64,000 nucleotides of DNA from Streptomyces ficellus (GTDB taxonomy: Bacteria; Actinomycetota; Actinomycetes; Streptomycetales; Streptomycetaceae), in contig NZ_CP034279.1 in assembly GCF_009739905.1 (NCBI RefSeq), forward strand, positions 5,270,001-5,334,000, in the 5' to 3' direction. The notes under the pieces were generated by a model. That model worked only from the letters and a program-made list of their open reading frames with translations. It made no database searches and had not been told where the DNA came from. Made by a program: the position numbers and the translations under genes. Shown here piece by piece: positions 62,478 through 64,000 of the stretch. The stretch's first letter is position 1; each line of letters begins with the position of its first letter.

Positions 62478-63515
62478 TCAGACCTGGCCGGCCTTCTCCA
62501 GAGCGGCGCAGCAGGTGTCCACCAGCAGGCGGGTCACCGTGTACGGGTCGACGTTGGCGTTGGGGCGGCGGTCCTCGATGTAGCCCTTGCCGTCCTTCTC
62601 GACCTGCCACGGGATGCGGACCGAGGCACCGCGGTCCGAGACGCCGTAGCTGTACTCGTTCCAGGGCGCGGTCTCGTGCAGACCCGTCAGACGGTCGTCG
62701 ATGCCGGCGCCGTAGTTCTTCACGTGGTCCATCGGCTTGGAGCCCTCGCCCAGCGACTCGCAGGCGGTGATGATCGCGTCGTAGCCCTCGCGCATCGCCT
62801 TGGTGGAGAAGTTGGTGTGCGCGCCGGCGCCGTTCCAGTCGCCCTTGACCGGCTTGGGGTCGAGGGTGGCGGAGATGTCGAAGTCCTCGGCCGTGCGGTA
62901 GAGCAGCCAGCGGGCGATCCACAGCTGGTCCGAGACCTCCAGCGGCGCCAGCGGGCCGACCTGGAACTCCCACTGGCCGGGCATGACCTCGGCGTTGATG
63001 CCCGAGATGCCGAGGCCGGCCTTGAGGCAGTTCTCCAGGTGCGCCTCGACCACGTCACGGCCGAAGATCTCGTCGGAGCCGACACCGCAGTAGTAGCCGC
63101 CCTGCGCGGCCGGGAAGCCGCCCTCGGGGAAGCCGAGCGGACGGGCGCCCTTGAAGAAGGTGTACTCCTGCTCGATGCCGAAGATCGGCTCCTGCGCGGC
63201 GAACCGCTCCGAGACCTCGGCCAGCGCGGCGCGCGTGTTGGACACGTGCGGCGTCATGTCCGTGTTCAGGACCTCGCACAGGACGAGGATGTCGTCGCCA
63301 CCGCGGATCGGGTCGGGGCAGACGTAGACCGGCTTGAGCACGCGGTCGGAGGCGTGGCCCTCGGCCTGGTTGGTGCTGGACCCGTCGAAGCCCCAGATGG
63401 GAAGGTCGGCAACCCCGGTGGCGGCCGCGCCGACCAGGATCTTCGTCTTCGAGCGGAGCTTGGCGGTCGGCTCGGTGCCGTCGATCCAGATGTACTCAGC
63501 CTTGATGGTGGTCAC
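62478..63515 (-). CDS. glnII: Glutamine synthetase II
   Basis: The 345-residue enzyme is the eukaryote-like (type II, octameric or decameric) glutamine synthetase, which makes glutamine from glutamate and ammonia with ATP. Family sequence runs throughout: IKAEYIWIDGTEPTAKLRSKTKIL, LPIWGFDGSSTNQAEG, PIFGIEQEYTFFKG (metal-binding Glu), AEVMPGQWEFQVGP, WNGAGAHTNFSTKAMR (catalytic His), and YSYGVSDRGASVRIP near the end. It is not regulated by adenylylation, unlike GSI. GTG 63515 has GGATGAGG about 9 bases before it. A row of GlnR-like half-sites lies about 55 bases upstream of the start codon, so nitrogen control at transcription is likely. Confidence 0.96.
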   Translation of the reverse strand: MTTIKAEYIWIDGTEPTAKLRSKTKILVGAAATGVADLPIWGFDGSSTNQAEGHASDRVLKPVYVCPDPIRGGDDILVLCEVLNTDMTPHVSNTRAALAEVSERFAAQEPIFGIEQEYTFFKGARPLGFPEGGFPAAQGGYYCGVGSDEIFGRDVVEAHLENCLKAGLGISGINAEVMPGQWEFQVGPLAPLEVSDQLWIARWLLYRTAEDFDISATLDPKPVKGDWNGAGAHTNFSTKAMREGYDAIITACESLGEGSKPMDHVKNYGAGIDDRLTGLHETAPWNEYSYGVSDRGASVRIPWQVEKDGKGYIEDRRPNANVDPYTVTRLLVDTCCAALEKAGQV

Positions 63516-63570
63516 GGGGGCCTCATCCTGTGCGGGTGCAGCGGTATGCCGCGCAGCATGGCAATGGGGC

Positions 63571-63608
63571 ATTTCCCGTCCGTTGCCCGTTTGTGAACCC
63601 CGTGTTAC
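63571..63608 (-). promoter_or_regulatory. GlnR-like box upstream of glnII
   Basis: Read on the minus strand: GTAAC-N6-TTCAC-N6-GCAAC-N6-GAAAT. Four pentamers at exact 11-base spacing match the a1-b1-a2-b2 arrangement of GlnR operators; the second pentamer is a poor match. Confidence 0.6.
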
Positions 63609-63685
63609 TCGGGTGCCTATTGTGACGGACGCGACACACGACACTCGTGCGGTGTGATCTTCGTACAGCGGGCAGACTGGCGGGC

Positions 63686-64000
63686 ATGGACAGCACGCCC
63701 CGCACGCCCCGCACGGACAGCAAGCCCCGCACGGACAGCAAGCCCCGCACGGACAGCAAGCCCCGCATCGGACTCCTCGGCACCGGTCCCTGGGCCGACC
63801 GCACCCACGCCCCGGCGCTCGCCGCGCACCCGGGCGTCACCTTCAGCGGGGTGTGGGGCAGGCGCCCCGAGGCGGCCGCCGCCCTCGCCGCCGCCCACGG
63901 CACGCGGGCGTACGACGACGTCGACGCGCTGCTGGCGGCGAGCGACGCGGTCGCGTTCGCCCTGCCGCCGGACGTGCAGGCCCCGCTCGCCGCACGGGCC
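63686..64000 (+). CDS. Gfo/Idh/MocA-family oxidoreductase, N-terminal part
   Basis: The gene is cut by the window end after 105 codons. After a short repetitive N-terminus it has the NAD(P)-binding Rossmann start RIGLLGTGPWADRTHAPALAAHPGVTFSGVWGRRPEAAAALAAAHGTRAYDDVDALLAASDAVAFALPPDVQAPLAARA, which is characteristic of Gfo/Idh/MocA dehydrogenases that act on sugars or myo-inositol-like compounds. The substrate cannot be told. The N-terminus contains three RTDSKP units from an 18-bp tandem repeat, so the real start could also be near RIGLLG. A CAGACT box 6 bases upstream of the ATG hints at a leaderless mRNA. Confidence 0.8.
   Translation, partial: MDSTPRTPRTDSKPRTDSKPRTDSKPRIGLLGTGPWADRTHAPALAAHPGVTFSGVWGRRPEAAAALAAAHGTRAYDDVDALLAASDAVAFALPPDVQAPLAARA
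63707..63760. repeat. 18-bp tandem repeat (3 copies) at the 5' end of the oxidoreductase gene
   Basis: Three perfect units of CCCCGCACGGACAGCAAG lie in frame and encode PRTDSK repeats just before the Rossmann domain. A partial unit (CCCCGCACG) precedes them. The copy number may vary between strains. Confidence 0.8.

Overview
The window is a piece of a Streptomyces (or very close actinomycete) chromosome. The GC content is very high with strong third-position G/C bias. GTG starts are common and one gene starts with TTG. Many genes overlap by four bases (ATGA/GTGA). The content is typical of the conserved core: glutamine synthetase II, a second GlnA-like enzyme, the GlnE adenylyltransferase, panB, NAD synthetase, spo0M and a maltose/maltodextrin locus. 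The order glnA2-like ... glnE ... malR-malEFG ... glnII resembles that known from S. coelicolor. No tRNA, rRNA, CRISPR array, intact transposase or biosynthetic gene cluster was seen.

Layout. 0-9 kb: the tail of a regulator, a DrrAB-type ABC exporter, a cupin, panB, a membrane-anchored endonuclease/exonuclease/phosphatase-family protein, an MFS exporter, nadE and an alpha/beta hydrolase. 9-13 kb: a CBS-domain protein, a DUF3105/DUF305 pair, a small secreted protein and a membrane PP2C phosphatase. 13-17 kb: GlnA2-like enzyme, DUF4234 membrane protein, drug exporter and VOC protein. 17-21.4 kb: a probably accessory sugar module (hexapeptide acyltransferase, GT2 glycosyltransferase, NAD-dependent epimerase) next to an HTH/TPR-like regulator. 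21.5-28.7 kb: secreted PIG-L deacetylase, glnE, spo0M and a PAP2 membrane phosphatase.

28.7-45.9 kb is a starch/maltodextrin utilisation locus. Secreted alpha-amylase and a two-headed amylopullulanase break down starch outside the cell. MalEFG imports the maltodextrins. Two cytoplasmic GH13 glucosidases hydrolyse them. Two LacI-type regulators control the system, each encoded directly behind one of the glucosidases. Conserved CTGCAAG...TTGCAG operators lie in front of malE/glucosidase and in front of the amylase.

46-57.8 kb holds an isomerase, a TetR regulator, a possible diiron oxygenase with its ferredoxin-reductase partner, a membrane protein with a sigma-factor-like N-terminus, a secreted GH89 alpha-N-acetylglucosaminidase, a lipoprotein, a DUF1996 protein and an epimerase. 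57.9-60.3 kb holds a Met/His-rich membrane protein and a PepSY membrane protein, probably linked to copper or iron. 60.4-64 kb holds an orphan winged-helix regulator with an upstream palindrome and a small ORF, a DUF6891-like protein, glnII with a GlnR-like box, and the start of a Gfo/Idh/MocA oxidoreductase.

The most unusual signal is a family of non-coding repeat elements: two 178-bp copies (11272-11449 and 60278-60455) about 86% identical without gaps by hand count, and a 77-bp internally deleted copy (26872-26948). Each has 14-bp terminal inverted repeats of the form CTAGGnnGTGTCCG and two internal hairpins. In all three places the terminal TAG of the element is the stop codon of a neighbouring gene. 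This looks like a MITE-type mobile element that targets CTAG, or a structured bidirectional 3'-end element.
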